Shown piece after piece: positions 8,755 through 16,165 of a DNA stretch of 64,000 nucleotides. The notes under the pieces were generated by a model. The model made no database searches and was not told the DNA's origin. It saw nothing but the letters and a program-made list of their open reading frames with translations. Positions within the stretch are counted from its first letter, which is position 1; each line of letters opens with the position of its first letter. The position numbers were made by a program, and so were the translations under genes. This stretch comes from CAG-877 sp963645945 (GTDB lineage: Bacteria; Bacillota_I; Bacilli_A; RF39; UBA660): contig CAVIUA010000024.1 of the NCBI GenBank assembly GCA_963645945.1, forward strand, positions 23,534-87,533. Reading direction: 5' to 3'.

Positions 8755-10374
8755 ATGCAAAAAACATATATCTTTGGTCATAAGAAACCAGACTCAGATT
8801 CTGTAATGTCTGCTATAGGTTTATCATATTTAAAAAATAGCTTAGGAGAAAACACAGAACCTAGAATTTTAGGGGACATAAATAAAGAAACAAAATATGC
8901 TTTAAAATACTTTAATATTAAAACACCAGAATACTTAAATGATGTAAAATTACAATTAAAAGATATTGATTATCATAAGAATTTCTTTATTAAGGAAACA
9001 GACTCTATTTATACTGGATATCAAAAAATGCTAGAAAAGAGCTTAACTGGTATTCCAATAGTAGATGACAAAAATTATTTTACAGGACTAATTACTATTA
9101 AAGATTTATCTCATGTAATTATTAATGAAAATACTGATGATTTATATACATCATATACAAACTTATTAAACGTTTTAAAAGCAAGTGAAGTCTTAAAGTT
9201 TGATGATGAAATTATAGCAAAACTACTAGTAGCGGCATATCGTAGTACCACATTTATGGAAACAGTAAAACTTGATTCGGATATGGCTCTAATTGTAGGT
9301 GATAGACATAGTATTATTGAATACGCTGTTAGATCTAAAGTAAAATTACTTATATTGTCAGGTGACGCTAGAATTAAAGATGAACATTTAGAAATAGCTC
9401 GTCAAAATAAAGTAAATATAATTAGGACACCATATACTACATATCATATAACTAAATTAGTGACATTAGCTAATTACATTAAAACAATGCTTAGATGTAC
9501 ATCACCAATGAAATTCGAAGTAACTGAATTTGTAGATAATGTTAATGATATAAATAATAAGTTAAAGCATACAAATTACCCAATAGTTGATCGTCGTAAT
9601 AAATGCTTAGGTTTATTAAAAATAACTGATTTATCAGAAAAACATCCTAAGAAAGTAATATTAGTTGATCATAATGAAAAATTGCAAAGTGTTGAAGGTC
9701 TTGAAGAAGCTGAAATACAAGAAATAATTGATCATCATAACTTAGGTAGTATCACAACAAATAGTCCAATTAATTTTAGAAATATGGCCGTTGGTTCAAC
9801 TTGTACAATCGTATATTTATTATATAAAGAAAAAAAGGTTGAAATACCTGTACATATTGCTGGAGCATTACTATCAGGAATCCTATCTGACACACTAATT
9901 TTAAAGAGTCCAACCGCAACAGATAAAGATGTAGAAGCAGTTGAATATTTATCAAAAGTTGCTGGTGTAAACTATAAAGAATATGGAATGGACTTATTAA
10001 AAGCTGGCACTTCATTAGAAGGTATGAGTAAAGAAGATGTTTTATATAATGACTTTAAACTTTATACCGTTGGCGAAAAGAAGTTTGCCATCGGCCAATT
10101 CTTTACTATGAATTTTGATGAAATAGAAAAAGATATGGAAGAATATTTACATGTATTAGATGAAGTAAGTGAAGCAAATAATTATGATTTAGTTGCTTTA
10201 TATGTAACTGATATTATAAAAAATGGTAGTTATGTATTATTTAATAATAGAGGTGCAGATGTAATCGCACTTGCTTATACAAAAGATAAAATTCCAGAAG
10301 GATACTTCGTACCAGGATGTGTTTCACGTAAAAAACACGTTGTACCAATAATCATGCCAATATTTGAAAATTAG
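8755..10374 (+). CDS. ppaC: Manganese-dependent inorganic pyrophosphatase with CBS/DRTGG insert
   Basis: Family II (DHH) pyrophosphatase that hydrolyses PPi in the cytoplasm. The N-terminal metal motif FGHKKPDSDSV, the later VILVDHNE and EIIDHHNLGS motifs and the C-terminal DHHA2 signature SRKKHVVP are all present. Between them (about residues 65-300) lies a regulatory insert with a CBS pair and a DRTGG domain, which in clostridial enzymes binds adenine nucleotides and tunes activity. The length of 539 aa matches this regulated subtype rather than the ~310-aa simple form. It heads an operon with uppP, 12 bases downstream. Confidence 0.93.
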   Translation: MQKTYIFGHKKPDSDSVMSAIGLSYLKNSLGENTEPRILGDINKETKYALKYFNIKTPEYLNDVKLQLKDIDYHKNFFIKETDSIYTGYQKMLEKSLTGIPIVDDKNYFTGLITIKDLSHVIINENTDDLYTSYTNLLNVLKASEVLKFDDEIIAKLLVAAYRSTTFMETVKLDSDMALIVGDRHSIIEYAVRSKVKLLILSGDARIKDEHLEIARQNKVNIIRTPYTTYHITKLVTLANYIKTMLRCTSPMKFEVTEFVDNVNDINNKLKHTNYPIVDRRNKCLGLLKITDLSEKHPKKVILVDHNEKLQSVEGLEEAEIQEIIDHHNLGSITTNSPINFRNMAVGSTCTIVYLLYKEKKVEIPVHIAGALLSGILSDTLILKSPTATDKDVEAVEYLSKVAGVNYKEYGMDLLKAGTSLEGMSKEDVLYNDFKLYTVGEKKFAIGQFFTMNFDEIEKDMEEYLHVLDEVSEANNYDLVALYVTDIIKNGSYVLFNNRGADVIALAYTKDKIPEGYFVPGCVSRKKHVVPIIMPIFEN

Positions 10375-10385
10375 GAGAGAAACAT

Positions 10386-11201
10386 ATGGATTTTATATCA
10401 ATAATTATTTTAGGATTTGTTCAGGGAATTGCGGAGTTTTTACCAATATCTTCATCAGCACATTTAATAATCTTTAGGGATTTATTTGGAATAGGTGCTG
10501 GAATGGATGCCCATCTTGCTTTAACATTTGACTTAGCACTTCATTTTGGTACACTTCTAGCTATAGGAATATACTTTTTTAAAGACTTTATTAATATGAT
10601 TAGTAAAGGTTTTACTAAAGGTGTAAAAGATGATGAAGGAAAAATCTTATGGTATCTAGTAGCCGCAACAGTACCAGCTGCCATTGCTGGAGTGTTGTTT
10701 GAAGATGTCATTGAAAGCGCTATTAGAAATAACTATATCATCATAGCCTTAGCACTTGCTATCATGGGTATCATAATCTATTGTGCTGATAAATATTCAA
10801 ACAATAAAAAGACTATAAAAAAAATGACTATTAAAGATGCTATAATTATTGGCTGTAGTCAAGTTCTAGCTTTAATTCCAGGCTTTTCAAGATCTGGAAC
10901 AACAATCGCAACAGGTAGAGTCCTAGGTCTAAATAGAGAAGATGCTGCAAAGTTCTCTTTCTATTTAAGTGCTCCTGTCGTAGCTGGTGCCTTAGTTTTA
11001 CAATTATTTAAAAAGGCAACTTGGACAGTTATAGCAGGAAATATTGGAACATTTATTTTAGGAATCTTAATATCATTTATAGTAGGATTATTATGTATTA
11101 AATACTTATTAAAATACTTACATAATCATAACTTTAAAATATTTATGATATATCGACTAATCTTAGCTCTAATAGTATTAATAATGATAGGAGTTGCATA
11201 A
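10386..11201 (+). CDS. uppP: Undecaprenyl-diphosphatase UppP (BacA family)
   Basis: Recycles undecaprenyl pyrophosphate to the monophosphate carrier used for peptidoglycan and surface glycans. The 271-aa polytopic protein has the first active-site block GIAEFLPISSSAH (Glu at residue 17; the usual Gly before His is Ala here) and the second block GFSRSGTT near residue 172. Co-transcription with a pyrophosphatase is a sensible pairing, although that enzyme is cytoplasmic. Its presence argues that the organism has a wall or surface polymer. The ZIP gene starts two bases after its stop codon. Confidence 0.95.
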   Translation: MDFISIIILGFVQGIAEFLPISSSAHLIIFRDLFGIGAGMDAHLALTFDLALHFGTLLAIGIYFFKDFINMISKGFTKGVKDDEGKILWYLVAATVPAAIAGVLFEDVIESAIRNNYIIIALALAIMGIIIYCADKYSNNKKTIKKMTIKDAIIIGCSQVLALIPGFSRSGTTIATGRVLGLNREDAAKFSFYLSAPVVAGALVLQLFKKATWTVIAGNIGTFILGILISFIVGLLCIKYLLKYLHNHNFKIFMIYRLILALIVLIMIGVA

Positions 11202-11202
11202 T

Positions 11203-11955
11203 ATGGATAAAGTTAAATTAGGATTACTAACAACACTATTATTAGGAATATTTATTTTAATAGGAGCAATTCTTGCTTTTCTAGTAAAGAAAAAAGAAAA
11301 AGTAGTAGACTTTTCTCTAGGTTTAGCTCTAGGTGTAATTGCTATGTTAATAGTAACAGACCTTTTACCAGAAATAATTGAAAATTTAGGTGTAAAATAT
11401 ATCTTTATATTTATAATTTGTACGGCTTTAGGTTATGGAATGTTAAAATTACTTGATAAATTTATTCCAGACCATGAAGATAGTTCTATGACTAAAAAAG
11501 AAAGAAAAGATAATTTAATTCATATAGGTGTTATAACTTCTCTTGCTTTAGTATTACACAATGTAATAGAAGGAATGGCAGTATATTCAACTTTTCTTAC
11601 TGAAACTAATATTGGTTTAGCTCTAACATTAGGAATAGGTTTTCATAACATTCCATTAGGAATGGTTATAGCAGCTACATTCTATCAAAGTAATGATAAT
11701 ATTTGGAAAACTTTAAGTATTATAGGACTTGTATCACTATCAACATTCTTAGGTGGCTTAATTATGTTCTTCCTAAACTTAACAACGATTTCACCAGTGA
11801 TATTAGGTATCTTATTATCAATTACTTTAGGTATGCTTCTATTTATTGTCCTTGGTGAATTAATTCCTAGACTAAAAGAAGCAACTGATAAAAAAACTAG
11901 TTACGTAGGTTTAGCAATAGGTGTAATTATTTTATTAGTATCACAATTAATATAA
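11203..11955 (+). CDS. ZIP-family metal transporter
   Basis: A 250-aa membrane protein with the two ZIP signature helices: HNVIEGMAVY and FHNIPLGMVIAA, whose His, Asn and Glu residues form the binuclear metal site. ZIP proteins import Zn, Fe or Mn. ATG at 11203 is preferred over a TTG nine bases earlier because ATAGGAG at 11188-11193 then has normal spacing. A short charged loop (DKFIPDHEDSSMTKKE) lies between the third and fourth helices. It is third in the pyrophosphatase operon. Metal specificity is not predictable; Mn supply for the upstream enzyme is a speculative link. Confidence 0.88.
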   Translation: MDKVKLGLLTTLLLGIFILIGAILAFLVKKKEKVVDFSLGLALGVIAMLIVTDLLPEIIENLGVKYIFIFIICTALGYGMLKLLDKFIPDHEDSSMTKKERKDNLIHIGVITSLALVLHNVIEGMAVYSTFLTETNIGLALTLGIGFHNIPLGMVIAATFYQSNDNIWKTLSIIGLVSLSTFLGGLIMFFLNLTTISPVILGILLSITLGMLLFIVLGELIPRLKEATDKKTSYVGLAIGVIILLVSQLI

Positions 11956-11965
11956 GAGGTGTAAT

Positions 11966-12691
11966 ATGGAGTATAATTATTATAATTTATTTTTACTATT
12001 CTTTATCTATTCCTTTATAGGATACATTGTAGAGTCAACATCGGTAAGTTTAGCAGAAAAAAAGATTGTTTTAAATAGAGGTTTTCTAGTAGGACCATAT
12101 ATACCAATTTTTGGCTACGGTGCAATGTCAATGATTTCAACTCTTCAAAAATATAAAGGTGATATCATAGCTTTATTCATAATGAGTATGACTGTTTGCC
12201 TAACAATTGAATATTTATGTAGTTTAATTGCTGAAAAGATATTCCATTTACGCTGGTGGGACTACTCTGACAAAAAGTTTAATATTAACGGAAGAATATG
12301 TCTTCAAAATGGAGTACTATTCGGTCTAGCTGGTGTCCTAGTTGTAGAATATCTAAATCCTTGGCTAGAAAATTTAATATTATTATTACCTAATAATCTT
12401 ATGGTAACAATAAGTATCATTTTATCAATAATCTTCTATGCCGACACTATAGTATCAGGAACTACAGTTATAAAATTTAATAAAAGTTTCAAAAGATATG
12501 GTGAAGACAATACAAATGAAGTAAAAAGTAAAATAATAGAAGAGTTACATAACAACTTCCTAACAAAACGTTTGATAAATGCCTTCCCATATGCTAAAGA
12601 TAGAAGAGCAAAATTTGAAGAATTAAGAAAAGAATTTATTACGAAAGCTAAAGAGATTAGAAGAATGAGACAAGAACAAAGACAAAAGTAG
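11966..12691 (+). CDS. Putative ABC-transporter type IV membrane protein (PF06541-like)
   Basis: A 241-aa membrane protein. The opening FFIYSFIGYIVESTSVSL and the block KIVLNRGFLVGPYIPIFGYGA are typical of the family annotated as putative ABC transporter permease (CmpB type). About six hydrophobic segments are followed by a basic cytoplasmic tail (KAKEIRRMRQEQRQK). No ATPase gene is nearby, and the transporter label of this family is poorly supported. Last gene of the pyrophosphatase operon; the terminator overlaps its stop codon. Confidence 0.65.
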   Translation: MEYNYYNLFLLFFIYSFIGYIVESTSVSLAEKKIVLNRGFLVGPYIPIFGYGAMSMISTLQKYKGDIIALFIMSMTVCLTIEYLCSLIAEKIFHLRWWDYSDKKFNINGRICLQNGVLFGLAGVLVVEYLNPWLENLILLLPNNLMVTISIILSIIFYADTIVSGTTVIKFNKSFKRYGEDNTNEVKSKIIEELHNNFLTKRLINAFPYAKDRRAKFEELRKEFITKAKEIRRMRQEQRQK

Positions 12692-12713
12692 TTATTTTTA
12701 GTAACTACTTTTT
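12685..12713 (+). terminator. Intrinsic terminator of the pyrophosphatase-uppP operon
   Basis: A perfect 10-bp stem, AAAGTAGTTA (12685-12694) with TAACTACTTT (12702-12711), 7-nt loop and a short T tail. Confidence 0.8.
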
Positions 12714-12777
12714 CTATTGACAAAAACTAAAATCTAAATGAAAATATATTCAGGAAAAAAATTAAGGAGAAGATTTA

Positions 12778-13455
12778 ATGAAAGATGAATACTATAAAGC
12801 CTATGAAGAAAGGTATAAAAAAGTCCATGAATCTAATAATCTATGGGAAATACCTAAACCAACACCCGAAGTTCTTAATACCATAAATAAATATAAAATT
12901 TCTAAAAGTAGTAAAATATTAGAACTAGGTTCTGGAGAAGGAAGAGACACTATATTTTTACTTGATAAAGGTTATAATGTCCTAGCTTTAGAATATTCAA
13001 TAAGTGCTGTAAATAAATGTAAGGAATTAACTAATAATAAATATCCAGATAATTTTAAACAATTTGACTTAATGCAAGATACCCTATCAGGAGAGTATGA
13101 TTTTATCTATTCAGTAGCTGTAATTCATATGTTTGTAGAAGAAAAACATCGTAAAAATTTTTATGACTTCATCCATGAACATCTAAGTAACGCTGGAAAA
13201 GCTTTGATTATCGCTATGGGTAATGGTAAAGATGAGTATAAATCAGATATCAATATGGCCTTCAATGAAGTTGAAAGAACAAACATGAATATTAATGAAA
13301 GAGTAACCGTTGCTTCAACTTCATGTAGAATAAAGTCCATTCCAAATATGCTTAAAGAAATAGAAAATAGTAATCTAAAAGTTATTGAAAACAAAATAAT
13401 TGAAGATGTTCCTGGCTTTGATAAATGTTGTTGCTTCATAGTAGAAAAAAATTAA
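12778..13455 (+). CDS. Class I SAM-dependent methyltransferase
   Basis: A 225-aa protein with the Rossmann SAM-binding motif ILELGSGEGRDTIFLLDKGYNVLALE (seen in part at residues ~45-70), an acidic residue at the end of strand 2 and a later motif YDFIYSVAVIHMF. The pattern resembles TehB-like and related small-molecule methyltransferases. The substrate cannot be named. A TTGACA at 12717-12722 may be part of its promoter but a matching -10 is unclear. The gene begins after AAGGAGA. Confidence 0.8.
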   Translation: MKDEYYKAYEERYKKVHESNNLWEIPKPTPEVLNTINKYKISKSSKILELGSGEGRDTIFLLDKGYNVLALEYSISAVNKCKELTNNKYPDNFKQFDLMQDTLSGEYDFIYSVAVIHMFVEEKHRKNFYDFIHEHLSNAGKALIIAMGNGKDEYKSDINMAFNEVERTNMNINERVTVASTSCRIKSIPNMLKEIENSNLKVIENKIIEDVPGFDKCCCFIVEKN

Positions 13456-13490
13456 AATATTAAGTATAATTAGATTTAGGAGTGGAGAGT

Positions 13491-13727
13491 ATGAATTTAG
13501 AAGAAGAAATCAAAAAGATCAAAGAAAGAAATAAAAGAGTAGAACTAGATAAATCTTTGGAAACAAGTTGGACTAGAAAAATATGTATTATGATATTAAC
13601 TTATATTGTTGTTGTATTATATTCTCTAGCTATTAACACCGTAAATAATATATTTTTATCCTCACTAGTTCCCGTAATTGGTTTTACTTTATCTACTTTA
13701 TCATTAAAAGAAGTAAGAAAAGTATGA
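13491..13727 (+). CDS. Small membrane protein, unknown function
   Basis: A 78-aa protein read from ATG at 13491, which follows AGGAGTGG; a GTG nine bases earlier is in frame but lies in that site. A charged helix (EEEIKKIKERNKR) precedes two hydrophobic segments near residues 30-48 and 53-68, ending in a short basic tail. It is 35 bases from the methyltransferase and may share its transcript. I do not recognise a function. Confidence 0.6.
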   Translation: MNLEEEIKKIKERNKRVELDKSLETSWTRKICIMILTYIVVVLYSLAINTVNNIFLSSLVPVIGFTLSTLSLKEVRKV

Positions 13728-13781
13728 GAAAAGGCCAATAAGTAGTATCAAAACATTAAACAATAAATAAGGAGTTATGAT

Positions 13782-14382
13782 ATGAAACAAATAGAAGTAA
13801 CCGTAAAAGTCAAAAATTCCTTAGAAGAAATTGATGAATTACTAACATAAAAAGGCTTTAAGTTAATTAGAAAAAGTAGAGTTGAAGATGACTATGTTTG
13901 TCCAAAAGAACTTAAAGTTGATAAGAATAATATATTAGAAGTATTAAGTTCTTGTGTCTTAATAAGATATTTAAAAACTGCCGAAGCTGAATATAAAAAA
14001 TTAACATATAAAAATAAAGAATATTCTAAAGATGGAGTTGTTATATCAGAAGAAAAGATAAATGTCTCAATTGATGATACTAAAAAAGCTAAAGAATTAT
14101 TTGAAAAAATAAATTTTAAAAAAAATTGTGAGTGTTCATTATGATGTTATTGTTTATAGTAATGATGATTATGAATTTGCCTTTCAAGATGTAGAAGGCT
14201 TAGGTCTACTTCTAGAGTTTGAAAATGAGAATGACTTTGAAGGAGTATCAGATGAAACTATTGTGAGTGAAAAACAAAAAATGTATGAAATTATTAAAAC
14301 TTATGGAATAAAAGTTGAAAATAATTATGATATAAAGAAAGCATATGAATTAGTAATGAAAAAAATTGAATTAGCAGAATAG
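13782..14382 (+). pseudogene. CYTH-domain protein, disrupted by a stop and a frameshift
   Basis: Reading from ATG 13782 gives MKQIEVTVKVKNSLEEI, then a TAA at 13848-13850, then continuous homology-like sequence (KGFKLIRKSRVEDDYVC...) until a run of eight A residues at 14118-14125. With one A fewer, the frame continues as FKKIVSVHYDVIV and on to GLGLLLEFEN and a stop at 14382. The whole has the look of a CYTH (triphosphate tunnel) protein: alternating charged strands, the late EVEGLGLLLE-like strand and an AYELVMKKI end. Two lesions make it a pseudogene unless both are sequence errors. A GGAG site remains upstream. Confidence 0.75.
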
Positions 14383-14392
14383 GAGGATAAAA

Positions 14393-14977
14393 ATGTTAAT
14401 AGTTATAACCGGATTGGATGGAAGTGGAACTAGTACAGTTGGAAAAGAACTTCACAAAATGGATGATGGATCATATTTATTCAAAACGCCAAGCAAAGAG
14501 TATAATACTGGTAGAGAAATAATTGATACTGAAGTTAGACGTGAATCTTGCGTAGCTAATATGTTATATTATTTATCATCAGATGTGTATATGTCAGATT
14601 ATATTAGAAATAATTGTGATTACAAAAATAAGAATGTCTATCTAGTGAGATATTTAATAGATACTGTTGTATCAAATAGAGCTGCTGGAATAGATATGAA
14701 AATGGATTATACAATATATGGAAACGAATTATTGGTTCCAGATTTAACTTTGTTTGTGTATACTGATGAGCAAACAAGACAAAGTAGAATAACGAGTCGA
14801 GGTAAAACAGAGTTAGATGCTGTGTTGGATGATGATGAGAAAAGACAAATGTTTTTAACAGAATTTAAACAATGTCTTCCAGAAAAAACCATTTATGTTA
14901 ATAATAGTTCATCGGATTTGAAAGAAACAATAAATAAAATATATCAAAATATAAAGAATATCCAAAATAATGACTAG
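14393..14977 (+). CDS. Thymidylate kinase-like P-loop protein with altered Walker A
   Basis: A 194-aa P-loop protein resembling thymidylate/nucleoside kinases: the N-terminal VITGLDGSGTSTVGKEL loop, a VRYLIDTVVSNRAAG segment like the DRY substrate motif of Tmk, and a DLTLFVYTDEQTRQSRITSRG segment like the lid region. The Walker A consensus GxxxxGK[ST] reads GLDGSGTS, so the invariant Lys is Thr. That would normally cripple phosphoryl transfer, although Lys residues nearby might substitute. It follows the CYTH pseudogene by 10 bases behind AGGAGG and may have been its operon partner. The true substrate is unknown. Confidence 0.6.
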   Translation: MLIVITGLDGSGTSTVGKELHKMDDGSYLFKTPSKEYNTGREIIDTEVRRESCVANMLYYLSSDVYMSDYIRNNCDYKNKNVYLVRYLIDTVVSNRAAGIDMKMDYTIYGNELLVPDLTLFVYTDEQTRQSRITSRGKTELDAVLDDDEKRQMFLTEFKQCLPEKTIYVNNSSSDLKETINKIYQNIKNIQNND

Positions 14978-15033
14978 TAACCAACACTATGAGAACAATA
15001 TTTTAACAGCGACACTTCATTAAATGCCGAATT

Positions 15034-15067
15034 TAAAAAAGCTAGTATTTAATTTTTATAACTAGCT
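15034..15067 (-). terminator. Terminator-like hairpin oriented to the minus strand
   Basis: AGCTAGT (15040-15046) and ACTAGCT (15061-15067) pair across a 14-nt loop, with six A residues on the left that become a U tract on the minus strand. No minus-strand gene lies upstream of it, so it is an orphan or acts in another way. Confidence 0.4.
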
Positions 15068-15077
15068 ATGCATAGCT
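15064..15077. promoter_or_regulatory. 14-bp perfect palindrome, possible operator
   Basis: AGCTATGCATAGCT is perfectly self-complementary and ends nine bases before the -35 of the acyltransferase promoter. Position and symmetry suit a dimeric regulator, but no motif I know matches it. Confidence 0.4.
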
Positions 15078-15086
15078 TAATCTAAA

Positions 15087-15115
15087 TTGACTAATAAGGC
15101 AAAATATGTTATAAT
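15087..15115 (+). promoter_or_regulatory. Strong sigma-A promoter of the acyltransferase gene
   Basis: TTGACT at 15087-15092, a 17-base spacer and TATAAT at 15110-15115 with a TGT extension. Confidence 0.8.
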
Positions 15116-15141
15116 AAGCAACAAAAAAAAGGAACGATGGT

Positions 15142-16086
15142 ATGTCAAATTTTGGTTTAAAAAACGTACAACTAGTAAATCATGAAACATTTACATCTTC
15201 TACTGGAATAAAACTAAGAAGGGCTATAAACAAACCATTAAAAAGTATACTAAAAATAGCAACTGGTAAAAAAATAATAGTAGATAGATATCCAAATTTA
15301 GAAGAGGATGAGCAATACATATTTGCATCAACACACTATTTCAATGAGGACATAATTGCGGGAATGGCTGCTATTGATAGAGCTGCATATGTATTAATTG
15401 GAACAACGGATCAAGTTGAACATAATCCATTAATGCACGCCGCCTGGCTTTATGGTCTAATTTATGTTGACCGACAAGATAACGAAAGTAGAAAAGATTC
15501 ATTGCTTAAGATGGAAAGAATATTAAATAATGGGTCTAGTGTTTTAATGTTTCCAGAAGGTGGATGGAATAATACAGAAAATCTTTTGTGCCAGCAATTA
15601 TTTGCCGGACCATATAAATTATCGCAAAAAACAGGTAAAAAGGTAGTTGCACTTTCCACTTTCTCAGACCCAGAGTCAAATGAAATTCATATTCAAGCAT
15701 CTGATCCAATGGACTTATCTTCAATGACTAAAAGCGAAGCACTTGAAACACTAAGAGATAGCATGGCAAGTATGATGTATGAACTAATAGAAACTCATTC
15801 GATACCGCTAAAAAGAGAAGAGTTAGTTGGAGATATACACGAAAAGCACATGGAACAAAGAAAAAATGAATACATGAAAGTAAACTGGACAAGAGATGTC
15901 TGGGATGAAGAATTAACAGTTTATCAAAGTAAAGATATAACAACACCAACTCAAGTCCGTGAATGTTTGAAAAACGTAAAATTAACAGCTGCCAACGCAA
16001 ACATCATGGCTCCGGTTTTAGCTGCATGCGCCGAGGATGAAAAATATAATTTCAAAACTTATATGAAAAAAAATTGGAACAAATAA
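15142..16086 (+). CDS. PlsC-type lysophospholipid acyltransferase
   Basis: A 314-aa protein with the acyltransferase motif I H-x4-D as HYFNED (His65, Asp70) and motif III as FPEGGW (137-142), so it likely acylates a lysophosphatidate-like acceptor. The usual N-terminal membrane anchor is not evident. The C-terminal third (residues ~205-314) is not part of the core fold and ends in Asn/Ala-rich helices. It has its own promoter and a terminator whose loop contains the stop codon. The Shine-Dalgarno (GGAACGATGG) is atypical. It may act on lipids or on glycolipids rather than in the main phosphatidate pathway. Confidence 0.75.
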   Translation: MSNFGLKNVQLVNHETFTSSTGIKLRRAINKPLKSILKIATGKKIIVDRYPNLEEDEQYIFASTHYFNEDIIAGMAAIDRAAYVLIGTTDQVEHNPLMHAAWLYGLIYVDRQDNESRKDSLLKMERILNNGSSVLMFPEGGWNNTENLLCQQLFAGPYKLSQKTGKKVVALSTFSDPESNEIHIQASDPMDLSSMTKSEALETLRDSMASMMYELIETHSIPLKREELVGDIHEKHMEQRKNEYMKVNWTRDVWDEELTVYQSKDITTPTQVRECLKNVKLTAANANIMAPVLAACAEDEKYNFKTYMKKNWNK

Positions 16087-16098
16087 TTGTTCCTTTTT
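16076..16098 (+). terminator. Intrinsic terminator overlapping the acyltransferase stop
   Basis: GGAACAA (16076-16082) pairs with TTGTTCC (16087-16093); the 4-nt loop includes the TAA stop; five T residues follow. Confidence 0.85.
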
Positions 16099-16165
16099 AT
16101 TTGTCTTTTGTCTTGTAAAAAAAAATCGAATAATGTAAAATATATTTAAGGTAGGTGTATGGTAA

